Assembly: GCA_965212205.1 (NCBI GenBank)
Contig: CBDBUX010000001.1
Coordinates: forward strand, 496,001-560,000
Direction: 5' to 3'
Source: JAHEJJ01 sp965212205
GTDB lineage: Bacteria > Bacteroidota > Bacteroidia > Flavobacteriales > Flavobacteriaceae
Length of the DNA: 64,000 bases
Both the position numbers and the translations under genes were made by a program. The notes beneath the pieces are model-generated. The model did no database searches and had not been told where the DNA came from. It saw only the letters and a program-made list of their open reading frames with translations. Below, one piece after another: positions 56,731-64,000 of the stretch (position 1 is its first letter; every line of letters begins with the position of its first letter).

Positions 56731-57042
56731 CTATTTAATGATCAATTTGCGAGTGGCTACCTTATTGGCTTCGAAGACTCTGAGGACATAAACACCGGTA
56801 TCGAGATCGGAAAGGTTGAGTTCTTTTCCTAAAATGGTGGTTTCCATGATCGGGCTGCCAAAAACATCAAAAATCATTATTTTTTTAGGCGCATTGTCCT
56901 CTGTGGTGATGTATACCGTACCCTGCGTAACAGGATTAGGATATAGTGAAAATCCCTCAATACCCCCTTCGGTATTCAGCTTGGACTGACTGTATCCGGT
57001 GGCAATTACAAAAAAGAAGATTATGGGGTAAAAGTGCTTCAT
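56731..57042 (-). CDS. Minimal type IX secretion cargo, second copy
   Basis: A 103-residue paralogue of the neighbouring gene, with signal peptide ('FYPIIFFFVIATGYSQ') and sorting domain ('FSLYPNPVTQGTVYITTEDN' about 31-50, 'LDTGVYVLRVFEANKVATRK' about 80-99, ending 'LIIK'). Both copies share the 'YPNP' start, the 'DVFG/DIFG' turn and the GVY...TRKL end, but differ elsewhere, so the duplication is not recent. It has a strong promoter of its own. Confidence 0.88.
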   Translation of the reverse strand: MKHFYPIIFFFVIATGYSQSKLNTEGGIEGFSLYPNPVTQGTVYITTEDNAPKKIMIFDVFGSPIMETTILGKELNLSDLDTGVYVLRVFEANKVATRKLIIK

Positions 57043-57069
57043 TCAATATCTAACTGCATTAGTTCTAAA

Positions 57070-57096
57070 CAAATATAGAAATTTTAGGCGCTTCAA
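57070..57096 (-). promoter_or_regulatory. Promoter of the second minimal type IX cargo gene
   Basis: Minus-strand TATATTTG (57077-57070) preceded by TTG (57096-57094) at a 16-base gap, the same layout as the HU promoter. Confidence 0.7.
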
Positions 57097-57119
57097 TCAG
57101 CGGACAACTACGTTAAAAT

Positions 57120-57141
57120 CTGCATTTTCGTTAAAATGCAG
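57120..57141. other. Hairpin in a 442-base gap between genes
   Basis: In the gap 57043-57484 a 9-bp perfect stem (57120-57128 with 57133-57141) with a cgtt loop lies behind the divergent promoter region. No T run follows, so it is not an obvious terminator. Apart from this, the promoters at 57070 and 57329 and short unconvincing open frames, I see nothing in the gap. Confidence 0.5.
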
Positions 57142-57328
57142 CTTAGCTTTAACAACTTGGATAGTCCCCGACCGTCTTTCCATGTTCACAAGTCGGCTTT
57201 TTAGATAAATCACCCAATGCTTCCCTGAAGCGATTCTTGTCAATTTCTGTACGATATAATATACCGAAAAAATGTTACTATATTGTTATGAAATCAATTT
57301 TAGCACTACCATTTCTTGCCAATAATAT

Positions 57329-57336
57329 TATATTTG
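57329..57336 (+). promoter_or_regulatory. -7 box (TATATTTG) of the PhoB/PhoR-type operon
   Basis: Perfect consensus, implying a transcript start near 57343 and a leader of about 140 bases before the response-regulator ATG. Confidence 0.6.
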
Positions 57337-57484
57337 TTAGCATGGGAAGAGAGCGGAAGTGGCCTGAATTGCAGGTTTTTAAGCCGCTTCGATTTTCAAC
57401 GGATTTCTCGGGGAAAAGACCCGGCAACCATTAAGTTATTAAAGCTAAAATATTGGTCGAAAACTTTTCCGCCAAAACTGCATA

Positions 57485-58171
57485 ATGAAAAAGAGCGAGA
57501 TTAAAATTCTTTTGGTCGATGATGAACCAGATATCCTGGAGATCCTTAAGTACAATTTGTCCTCTCAGGGGTACCAGATTTTTACAGCTAAAAACGGTAT
57601 GGAAGGGGTAGAGAAGGCCAAGAAGAAAAAACCACATCTGATAATCCTCGATGTAATGATGCCAGAAATGGACGGCATGGAGGCCTGCGAGATTATCCGT
57701 AAAACCAAAGGATTGGAAAATACCATTATCGCCTTTTTAACCGCAAGAGCCGAAGACTATTCGCAGGTCGCAGGATTCGATGCAGGAGCCGATGATTATA
57801 TCACCAAGCCCATTAAACCTAAAGTTTTGGTGAGTAAGATAAAAGCATTACTCAGGAGAATGAAGGAAGATGCAACTCCGGCCGAGGAAGTGGTTAAAGT
57901 TGGGAATATTATTATCAATCGCGAAGAATACAAAGTAATAAATAAGGGCGATGAAATCTTCCTGCCACGTAAGGAATTTGAACTACTGGCCCTGCTGGCT
58001 TCAAAACCGGATAAGGTTTTTAAAAGAGAAGTGATTCTCGATAAAGTTTGGGGCCAGGAAGTGGTTGTAGGCGGTCGGACGATCGATGTACATATCAGAA
58101 AACTTCGCGAAAAGATCGGAGACGATCATTTTAAAACTGTCAAGGGCGTGGGGTATAAGTTCGTACTGTAA
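57485..58171 (+). CDS. OmpR/PhoB-family response regulator
   Basis: A 228-residue regulator. The receiver domain covers 1-120, with the acidic pair in 'LLVDDEPDILEIL', the phospho-acceptor Asp in 'LIILDVMMPEMDGMEA' (about residue 55) and Lys in 'DDYITKPIKPKVL'. The winged-helix DNA-binding domain covers about 135-228 ('EFELLALLASKPDKVFKRE', 'VGGRTIDVHIRKLREKIG', 'TVKGVGYKFVL'). It shares one base with the kinase gene that follows (TAATG). Organisation resembles PhoB-PhoR, but no phosphate genes are nearby. Confidence 0.96.
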   Translation: MKKSEIKILLVDDEPDILEILKYNLSSQGYQIFTAKNGMEGVEKAKKKKPHLIILDVMMPEMDGMEACEIIRKTKGLENTIIAFLTARAEDYSQVAGFDAGADDYITKPIKPKVLVSKIKALLRRMKEDATPAEEVVKVGNIIINREEYKVINKGDEIFLPRKEFELLALLASKPDKVFKREVILDKVWGQEVVVGGRTIDVHIRKLREKIGDDHFKTVKGVGYKFVL

Positions 58172-59223
58172 TGGCCACCAGGTTAAAAAAGTCTTATAAG
58201 TTTGCATTACGCTCCTCTTTATTAATCAGTGCGATCCTCTCTGTTTTTTTGGGCGCTTTTTTGTGGTATAGCAAGCAGATTGCAGAATATGGCCCTCTGC
58301 TGGTGGTGATAATACTTCTGATATTTGCCATCTCCTTTCTTGTGATCCAGATTCGAGTTGAAAAATACATATATCGCAGAATGAAAAGGATCTATGACGA
58401 TGTATCCTTGCTCGAATCAACCGATTTTCCTTTGGGGCCTGTTACCACAGATATGAAGACGCTGACCGCAGAGATCGAGAGGTTTGCCAAAGACAAAAAA
58501 ATCGAAATCGACACATTAAAGATCCGGGAAGCCTATAGAAAGGATTTCTTGGGCAATGTGGCTCACGAATTAAAGACCCCACTTTTTACGGTACAGGGCT
58601 ATATTCTGACCCTGCTTGATGGTGCCCTGGAAGATAAAACCGTCAGGCGAAAGTACCTCCAACGTGCCAAAAAAGGAGTGGAGCGGCTTATCTATATTGT
58701 TAAAGATCTTGACCTCATCACTAAACTTGAAATCGGGGATCTTCACCTGGATTATAGCGAATTTGACATTATTGAGCTCGTTCAGGCAGTTTTTGATTTG
58801 CTTGAAATAAAAGCGTCAAAAAAAGGAGTTAGCCTCACTTTCGATATGGCCTACAACTCCCCTATCATGGTGAATGCCGATAGAGAAAAGATCCAGCAAG
58901 TGATCTCGAACCTAATTGTGAATTCAATTAAATACGGTCATGCTGATGGCACAACGGAAGTAAGTGTCGAAAATCTTATAAAGAATAAAGTCATTATCAG
59001 GATCACAGATAATGGCGAAGGCATCCCAAAGGAGCATATTCCAAGAATTTTTGAACGTTTTTATAGGGTCGATAAAAGCGGTAGCAGGAAAGAAGGTGGC
59101 TCGGGCCTGGGGCTTTCCATCGTAAAACATATTATAGAGGCCCATGAGGAAAAAATTTATGTAGAAAGTGTGCCTGGGGTTGGTTCGGAGTTCTCGTTTA
59201 CACTCGAAAGGGCTGGGAATTGA
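58171..59223 (+). CDS. PhoR-like sensor histidine kinase
   Basis: A 350-residue kinase with two adjacent membrane helices (about residues 13-30 and 38-58) and almost no periplasmic loop, so the signal is probably sensed in the membrane. The His box is 'FLGNVAHELKTPLFTVQGYI' (about 127-146). The ATPase domain shows 'QQVISNLIVNSIKYGH', 'ITDNGEGIPKEHIPRIFERF' and 'GGSGLGLSIVKHIIEAH'. Partner of the preceding regulator. A PAS domain, usual in PhoR, is not evident. Confidence 0.95.
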   Translation: MATRLKKSYKFALRSSLLISAILSVFLGAFLWYSKQIAEYGPLLVVIILLIFAISFLVIQIRVEKYIYRRMKRIYDDVSLLESTDFPLGPVTTDMKTLTAEIERFAKDKKIEIDTLKIREAYRKDFLGNVAHELKTPLFTVQGYILTLLDGALEDKTVRRKYLQRAKKGVERLIYIVKDLDLITKLEIGDLHLDYSEFDIIELVQAVFDLLEIKASKKGVSLTFDMAYNSPIMVNADREKIQQVISNLIVNSIKYGHADGTTEVSVENLIKNKVIIRITDNGEGIPKEHIPRIFERFYRVDKSGSRKEGGSGLGLSIVKHIIEAHEEKIYVESVPGVGSEFSFTLERAGN

Positions 59224-59248
59224 GACGGGGGAGAAGAAAAGATTTATT

Positions 59249-59256
59249 TAGTTTTG
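59249..59256 (+). promoter_or_regulatory. -7 box (TAGTTTTG) of trmB
   Basis: TAnnTTTG match 26 bases before the GTG start of trmB; it supports that start. Confidence 0.5.
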
Positions 59257-59281
59257 CCATTAGGAAGAAAAGAGCAGCGTT

Positions 59282-59953
59282 GTGGGAAGCAAAAACAAAT
59301 TGCGCAGATTTCGCGAAAATGAATCTTTTGAAAATGTAATCGAGCCCGGAAGGGACCAGGTTTTAAAGGGACAAGCAGACCTTTGTGGTAACTGGCAAGA
59401 ACGATTTGGTAATGAAAACCCGATCGTACTCGAATTGGGATGTGGGAAAGGCGAATATACACTTGGGCTTGCCGAGCGAAATCCGGATAAGAATTACATC
59501 GGAATTGATATCAAAGGTGCAAGGCTTTGGAGAGGAGCAAAGACGGCAATTGAAAACGGTATGAGGAATGTATTATTCCTCAGAACCCAGATAGAACTCC
59601 TTGACCGGGTTTTCGCAGAAAATGAAATCGATGAAATATGGATTACCTTTCCCGATCCGCAGATCAAGTACAAAAGAACCAAACACAGAATGACCAACAC
59701 TGAATTTTTAAAGATGTACCATCATATTATGTCAGATCAGGGTGTGGTTCACCTTAAAACAGATAGTGAATTCCTTCATGGTTATACCATAGGGTTGCTT
59801 CAGGGTCTTGGACATGAAATCCAGTATGCCAATCACGACGTATACCGGAACGAGGGTAGCCCCGATGAAGTCCTGAAAATTCAGACCTTTTATGAAACCC
59901 GTTATTTGGAAATCGGTAAGCCCATTACCTATTTAAGATTTAGGCTCAATTAA
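59282..59953 (+). CDS. trmB: tRNA (guanine(46)-N7)-methyltransferase TrmB
   Basis: A 223-residue SAM-dependent enzyme that makes m7G46 in tRNA. Motif I is 'IVLELGCGKGEYTLGLAER' (about residues 48-66), followed by 'NYIGIDIKGARLWRGAKTA' and the TrmB signature 'IWITFPDPQIKYKRTKHRM' (about 120-138). It starts at GTG 59282 ('MGSKNKLRRFRENESF'), the usual flavobacterial N-terminus. LysE-type and alkyltransferase-like genes follow closely (3 and 5 bases). Confidence 0.96.
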   Translation: MGSKNKLRRFRENESFENVIEPGRDQVLKGQADLCGNWQERFGNENPIVLELGCGKGEYTLGLAERNPDKNYIGIDIKGARLWRGAKTAIENGMRNVLFLRTQIELLDRVFAENEIDEIWITFPDPQIKYKRTKHRMTNTEFLKMYHHIMSDQGVVHLKTDSEFLHGYTIGLLQGLGHEIQYANHDVYRNEGSPDEVLKIQTFYETRYLEIGKPITYLRFRLN

Positions 59954-59956
59954 TCG

Positions 59957-60586
59957 ATGACACATTTGATAATTTTATTTTTTGCCACTTATTCTGCTGC
60001 TTTTATGGCAACAGTACCTCCCGGGCTACTGAATATGAACGCGGCTAAAACAAGTGTTGATAAAGGGAAACTCAATGGGATAATATTCAGTCTGGGTGTA
60101 GCTGTGATAATAATGACACAGGCCTATATCGCAGTACTGATCTCAAAATTTCTCTATCGAAATCCGGAGGTAATCGACCTTCTGCTTAAAATCGCTCTTT
60201 TGGTTTTTGCTTTCTTCGCTGTATTTTTCTTTATATCTGCCAAGAAGAATAAGGTTAAAAATATCAGGATGGTGAAGGTGAGTAAGAAGAACAGCTTTTT
60301 CAAGGGAATGCTTTTAGCTTCACTTAATCTGCTAACCATACCTTACTATGCCGGCCTCAATGCCATGTGGAATGCAAGCGGATGGATTAAATTTGAGATT
60401 TGGGATATTTTGACCTTTGTTTTTGCCGCAGGCTGTGGTTCGTTTACCGTACTATATCTGTATACCATTTATTTCAATAAGCTCGAGGCCAGGACCGATC
60501 GGTTTTCCAAGAATTCGAACTATATCTTAAGCCTCTTGATGCTTGTTCTCCTTACCATCACCATTATTCGTATATTTTATAATTAA
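59957..60586 (+). CDS. LysE-family exporter
   Basis: A 209-residue inner-membrane protein with six hydrophobic helices and the LysE-superfamily opening 'MATVPPGLLNMNAAKTSVD' (about residues 16-34), in which the helix-1 'PPG' motif is conserved. A charged loop ('KKNKVKNIRMVKVSKKN') separates helices 3 and 4. The superfamily exports amino acids and other small solutes; the substrate is unknown here. Probable operon with trmB and the ATL gene. Confidence 0.88.
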   Translation: MTHLIILFFATYSAAFMATVPPGLLNMNAAKTSVDKGKLNGIIFSLGVAVIIMTQAYIAVLISKFLYRNPEVIDLLLKIALLVFAFFAVFFFISAKKNKVKNIRMVKVSKKNSFFKGMLLASLNLLTIPYYAGLNAMWNASGWIKFEIWDILTFVFAAGCGSFTVLYLYTIYFNKLEARTDRFSKNSNYILSLLMLVLLTITIIRIFYN

Positions 60587-60591
60587 TTAGG

Positions 60592-60930
60592 ATGAAGGAT
60601 CAGGGTTTTTTTGAGAAAGTTTACGAGGTAGCCCGGCAGATTCCTTATGGCAGGGTTACTTCTTATGGTGCTATTGCCCGGTATTTGGGTACCGGCCGAA
60701 GTGCCAGAATGGTCGGATGGGCTATGAACGGTTCGATCAAGAACGGAGATGTCCCCGCACACAGGGTTGTTAACCGTAAAGGCCTCCTCAGTGGGAAACA
60801 CCATTTTGGCGGAACTAGCCTCATGCAACAACTGCTCGAGAATGAGGGCATTGAAGTAGTAGACGATCAGGTAGTAGATTTTCAAAAGCACTTCTGGGAC
60901 CCTTCGGCCGAATTGAATCCTTATCTCTGA
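60592..60930 (+). CDS. Alkyltransferase-like protein (MGMT-related, no acceptor Cys)
   Basis: A 112-residue protein matching the DNA-binding domain of O6-alkylguanine alkyltransferases ('VARQIPYGRVTSYGAIARYL', 'ARMVGWAMNG'). The active-site PCHR is 'VPAHRVVNRKGLLSG' (about residues 56-70), with Ala replacing the acceptor Cys. Such ATL proteins bind alkylated guanine and pass it to nucleotide excision repair. Short length and lack of Cys agree with ATL. Confidence 0.93.
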   Translation: MKDQGFFEKVYEVARQIPYGRVTSYGAIARYLGTGRSARMVGWAMNGSIKNGDVPAHRVVNRKGLLSGKHHFGGTSLMQQLLENEGIEVVDDQVVDFQKHFWDPSAELNPYL

Positions 60931-61028
60931 TAAATTCATCACTACAAAGTTTCACTCACTATTCGAATGCACTATGTTCCCATAGTACATTTCAATTAGG
61001 CTTCGAATCTATTTCGGCTGTAAAACCT

Positions 61029-61036
61029 TATCTTTG
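61029..61036 (+). promoter_or_regulatory. -7 box (TATCTTTG) of mrp
   Basis: TAnnTTTG match 33 bases before the mrp ATG at 61069; it argues against the in-frame TTG at 61051, which would lie within about 10 bases of the transcript start. Confidence 0.5.
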
Positions 61037-61068
61037 AATACTAATTTTATTTGGTTGAATTTCTCATT

Positions 61069-62205
61069 ATGAAACTGGCAAAGACCGACATAATAAAAGC
61101 CCTGGAAACGATAACCGTACCCGGTGAGGGACAAAATATGGTTGAAAGCGGCGCCGTGAATAATATTCAGGTATTTGGTGATGAGGTCGTTATAGATATC
61201 ACGATCAATAATCCCAGTCTTCAGGCACGGAAGAAGACAGAGGTAGAGATCCTGAAGACCATCCACCAAAAAGTATATGAGAAAGCGAAAATTACGATCA
61301 ATGTAAAAGTAGAGGCAGCCGCCAAACCCAAGGTCAATGAGATCAAAGGGAAACCCATACCAGGAATCCAGAATATCATCGCCGTGGCATCTGGTAAAGG
61401 CGGGGTCGGAAAATCTACAATCACGGCCAATCTGGCGGTGACCCTGGCCAAAATGGGCTTCAAGGTAGGGCTCCTGGATGCGGACATTTACGGGCCGTCC
61501 ATGCCATTGATGTTCGACCTTACTCATGAAAAACCTCTTGCAACCAACATCGATGGGAGGTCTAAGATGAGGCCCGTTGAAAACTACGGTGTAAAAGTAT
61601 TATCAATAGGATTTTTTACGGAACCTAATCAGGCGGTTATCTGGCGAGGTCCGATGGCAGCCAAAGCTTTAAATCAGCTCATCTTCGATGCACACTGGGC
61701 AGATCTGGATTTCATGCTTGTCGATCTACCTCCGGGCACAGGTGATATACATTTGAGCATAATGCAGGCCATGCCTGTTACAGGAGCAGTGGTGGTGAGT
61801 ACACCCCAGGAGGTGGCCCTTTCCGATGCACGTAAAGGTGTTGCCATGTTCCAGCAGGAATCGATCAATGTACCGGTTCTTGGGATCGTTGAAAACATGG
61901 CTTATTTCACCCCTGATGAATTGCCGGATAAAAAATACTATATTTTTGGTAGGGAAGGCGCAAAAAACCTCGCGGAAAGCCTGGAGGTGCCTTTTCTGGG
62001 CGAGATCCCATTGGTTCAAAGCATTCGCGAAGCCGGCGATGTAGGCAGACCTGCTGCGATGCAAACCGCAACCGTAGTAGAAACAGCCTTTGATAGTCTC
62101 ACCAAAAAAGTGGTGGAAGAGCTGGTAAGACGCAACGACAATTTACCGCCAACAGAAGCTATAAAGATTACCACTATGGCGGGATGTGCTGCGGTAAAAA
62201 AATGA
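61069..62205 (+). CDS. Mrp/NBP35-family iron-sulfur carrier ATPase (ApbC)
   Basis: A 378-residue protein. It has an N-terminal MIP18/DUF59 domain (residues about 1-85, 'VPGEGQNMVESGAVNNIQV') and a deviant-Walker ParA-like ATPase ('VASGKGGVGKSTITANLA' at about 105-122, 'LLVDLPPGTGDIHLSIMQA' region, 'STPQEVALSDARKGVAMF'). It carries and delivers [4Fe-4S] clusters in the cytoplasm. The nifU-type gene starts 5 bases after it, which fits a shared Fe-S role. Confidence 0.95.
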   Translation: MKLAKTDIIKALETITVPGEGQNMVESGAVNNIQVFGDEVVIDITINNPSLQARKKTEVEILKTIHQKVYEKAKITINVKVEAAAKPKVNEIKGKPIPGIQNIIAVASGKGGVGKSTITANLAVTLAKMGFKVGLLDADIYGPSMPLMFDLTHEKPLATNIDGRSKMRPVENYGVKVLSIGFFTEPNQAVIWRGPMAAKALNQLIFDAHWADLDFMLVDLPPGTGDIHLSIMQAMPVTGAVVVSTPQEVALSDARKGVAMFQQESINVPVLGIVENMAYFTPDELPDKKYYIFGREGAKNLAESLEVPFLGEIPLVQSIREAGDVGRPAAMQTATVVETAFDSLTKKVVEELVRRNDNLPPTEAIKITTMAGCAAVKK

Positions 62206-62209
62206 AGAT

Positions 62210-62446
62210 ATGAAACCGGAAGAATTAAGAACGAATATTGAAAAAGCGCTGGATGAGATTCGACCTTTCCTGCAAAGCGACGGGGGCGATATTTCACTGA
62301 TCTCCATCGATGATAATAGTGTGAAAGTGCGGTTGGAAGGTAATTGTGTTGGCTGTTCGGTAAATCAAATGACGTTAAAAAGCGGTGTAGAAATGACCAT
62401 CAAAAAACATGCTCCACAGATTGAAAAGGTCATCAATATTGACTAA
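62210..62446 (+). CDS. NifU C-terminal domain Fe-S scaffold protein
   Basis: A 78-residue stand-alone NifU/NfuA-type domain with the cluster-binding CxxC in 'LEGNCVGCSVNQMTLKSGVE' (Cys about residues 46 and 49) and the start 'RPFLQSDGGDISLISID'. It carries Fe-S clusters as a dimer. It is cotranscribed with mrp, and its end converges with the ABC exporter gene across a 59-base gap. Confidence 0.95.
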   Translation: MKPEELRTNIEKALDEIRPFLQSDGGDISLISIDDNSVKVRLEGNCVGCSVNQMTLKSGVEMTIKKHAPQIEKVINID

Positions 62447-62505
62447 TTACCAGAATTTAGAATCCATACACATTAAACAGTAAACGATTTTCCTACCCTT
62501 TCTGT

Positions 62506-64000
62506 TTATATCCTTGCCTGATAAGTGAAGAGATGATAATAACGTCCCTTGGCCTCGATTAGTTGATCGTGATTACCCTGCTCGGCAATTCTGCCGTTCT
62601 CAATCACTAAAATCTGATCGGCTTTTCTGATGGTGCTCAGACGGTGAGCAATTACAAAAGTGGTTCGTCCCTTGGTGAGTTCGGCAAGGCTCTTTTGTAT
62701 CAAAGCCTCACTTTCGGTATCCAGGTTCGAGGTCGCCTCGTCCAATATCAGGATTTTAGGATCGGCGAGTACAGCTCTGGCGATAGCGATCCGCTGCCGT
62801 TGCCCGCCAGAGAGTTTAATGCCCCGCTCACCGATGAGTGTATCCAAATCGTCTTCAAAACGATCGGTGAATTCATCCACATAGGCCGTCTGTACCGCTC
62901 TCTTTAATTCCGATTCGGAAGCTTCGGGTCGTGGGAATAGTATGTTTTCACGAATAGTTCCTTCAAAGAGAAAATCATCCTGCAATACCACCCCGAGGTG
63001 CTGCCTGAAACTGTTCAATTCTATCTTCGACAGATCCTTGCCATCTATACTGATTATGCCTTTTTGAGGCGTAAGGAAGCTGGCGGCTAATCCTGCTATA
63101 GTACTCTTGCCCGAGCCCGAGCTTCCAACAAGGGCTACAACACTGCCAGCGGGGACATCGAAGCTTACATCGTGCAACACCTCTTTGTCTTCCTCGTAGG
63201 CGAATGAGACATTGGAGAACTCCATAACCCCATCTATGCTTTCAAGAACAATATCCCTGTTTTTCACATTGGCTTCCGCCACAAAATTCATCAGCTCTTC
63301 AGTGCGGTCAAGGCCGGCAAGTGCTTCTGTCAATTGACTGCCGATATTGCTCATCTGTACGATGGGGGCGATCATTAAACCCAAGAGGAAGGTAAAAGTT
63401 AGAAATTGACCCACCGTTAGCTCATCCATCATGATCTTATATCCTCCGATACCCATTATCCCTGTTGTAGCAACCCCCAGGAGGAAGGTAGACGAACTGG
63501 TCATGAAGGCCGTTGCGGTAAGACTTCTTTTCACATTTTGATATAGTTTATTGACACCTTTTTCGAAGACGCCATGCTCCTGTACTTCGGCATTAAACCC
63601 TTTGATGACACGTATACCGCCTAAGGTTTCTGTTAATCTTCCGGTTACTTCGGCATTTATTTTTCCCCGATTTCTGAAAATGGGACCGTATGATCTTAAA
63701 GGCCTTCAATGCAATTACTGCAAAAATGGCCAGGGGAATAAGCACAAACAGGGTCATACTCGGGCTGATGTCTATCAATAAGATGAATGAAACTATTGCT
63801 GTAACACTTCCACCTACAAGTTGAACAAGACCGGTACCGATCAGGTTCCGTACCCCTTCCACATCGGTCATGATACGCGACACCAAGTTCGCCTGATTTG
63901 GTGTTGTCGAAAAAGCGAATAGGCAGGGAAAGGACTTGCTTTTGTACCTGGGCTCGCAATTCCGAGATCATAAACTGTGCCTGTACGCTAAGGATCCGCG
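62506..64000 (-). pseudogene. ABC exporter (MsbA-like half-transporter) with two +1 frameshifts, 5' end outside window
   Basis: The gene enters from the right edge (frame open to 64000). Three frames join: 64000 to about 63885 ('LRAQVQKQVLSLPIRFFDNT'), about 63883 to 63686 ('VSRIMTDVEGVRNLIGTG', 'LKAFKIIR'), and 63684 to 62506 ('GFNAEVQEHGVFEKGVNKLY' and the rest). Removing one C at 63883-63884 and the A at 63685 restores one protein. The ATPase part is intact: Walker A 'VGSSGSGKSTIAGL', signature 'LSGGQRQRIAIARAVL', Walker B 'ILILDEATSNLD' and H-loop 'VIAHRLS'. It would export lipid or drug across the inner membrane. Either real decay or sequence errors. Confidence 0.88.

Noticed and set aside
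57237..57504. Two overlapping plus-strand frames of 60-65 codons upstream of the response regulator
   Set aside because: They span a perfect -7 box, lack recognisable features and overlap the real start; more likely leader sequence.
60971..60986. actatg-ttcc-catagt hairpin between the ATL and mrp genes
   Set aside because: Six weak pairs and no T run; insufficient for a terminator.
1..64000. Search for tRNA, rRNA, CRISPR arrays, insertion sequences, integrases and prophage genes
   Set aside because: No cloverleaf with T-loop, no regular spaced repeats, no transposase or phage motif was recognised by reading; a tRNAscan or CRISPR-finder run was not possible.

Overview
The window comes from a member of the Bacteroidota, almost certainly the family Flavobacteriaceae. 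The evidence is the gliding-motility pair gldE-gldD, type IX secretion C-terminal signals, many families largely confined to the phylum (DUF3098, DUF3127, DUF4199, DUF4271, DUF4296, DUF4301, heterodimeric M16 peptidases), frequent -7 boxes of the TAnnTTTG type, and almost no Shine-Dalgarno sequences. G+C looks moderate (about 40-44 % by eye). I cannot name the genus. It reads as ordinary chromosome: no insertion sequence, prophage, CRISPR array, rRNA or tRNA was found.

Layout. 1-9.1 kb: a cut-off cupin protein, a GNAT-like protein, a fatty-acid hydroxylase, recX, RNase G, a 29-residue basic protein resembling bS22/mS38, HU, then mutY-ssb-gldE-gldD. 9.1-18.8 kb: a PLP dehydratase, a lipoprotein, a DUF2807 protein, two M16 peptidases, DUF4199, rplU-rpmA, a deoxyribonucleotidase and ahcY. 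18.8-25.4 kb: a vitamin-salvage region with a phosphopantetheinyl transferase, a frameshifted thiamine-binding YkoF-type gene, a PnuC/PnuT transporter, a NadR-type kinase, DUF4301, then a TPP riboswitch ahead of a TonB-dependent receptor. 25.4-34.7 kb: greA, HIT, a sensor kinase, flavin reductase, methyltransferase, DUF3127, a short-chain fatty acid transporter, aat, tag and a thioredoxin-fold protein. 34.7-42 kb: the minus-strand run ftsX-DUF3098-uppP-truB-TonB-like, divergent leuS, and a zinc peptidase. 42-55 kb: Lrp with a saccharopine-dehydrogenase-like enzyme, DUF423, pckA, hemD-DUF4271-GT39, a polyprenol-phosphate glycosyltransferase, dihydroorotase-DUF4296, an epimerase, tyrS and a sterol-desaturase-family enzyme. 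55-64 kb: a LuxE-like ligase, two minimal type IX secretion cargo proteins, a PhoB/PhoR-type pair, trmB, a LysE exporter, an alkyltransferase-like protein, mrp-nifU, and an ABC exporter with two frameshifts that runs off the right edge.

How it fits together. Most genes are housekeeping: translation (L21, L27, LeuRS, TyrRS, TruB, TrmB, a candidate small ribosomal protein), DNA repair (MutY, Tag, ATL, RecX, Ssb), envelope (UppP, FtsX, GldD/E, GT39 with the polyprenol transferase) and Fe-S assembly (Mrp, NifU). The most coherent accessory theme is thiamine uptake at 19.4-24.9 kb. The TPP aptamer identifies the TonB receptor as a thiamine-compound receptor, and the YkoF-like, PnuC-family, kinase and DUF4301 genes just upstream are plausible partners. 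Three single-base insertions break conserved genes (one near 19588, two near 63685 and 63884); they may be sequence errors or real lesions.
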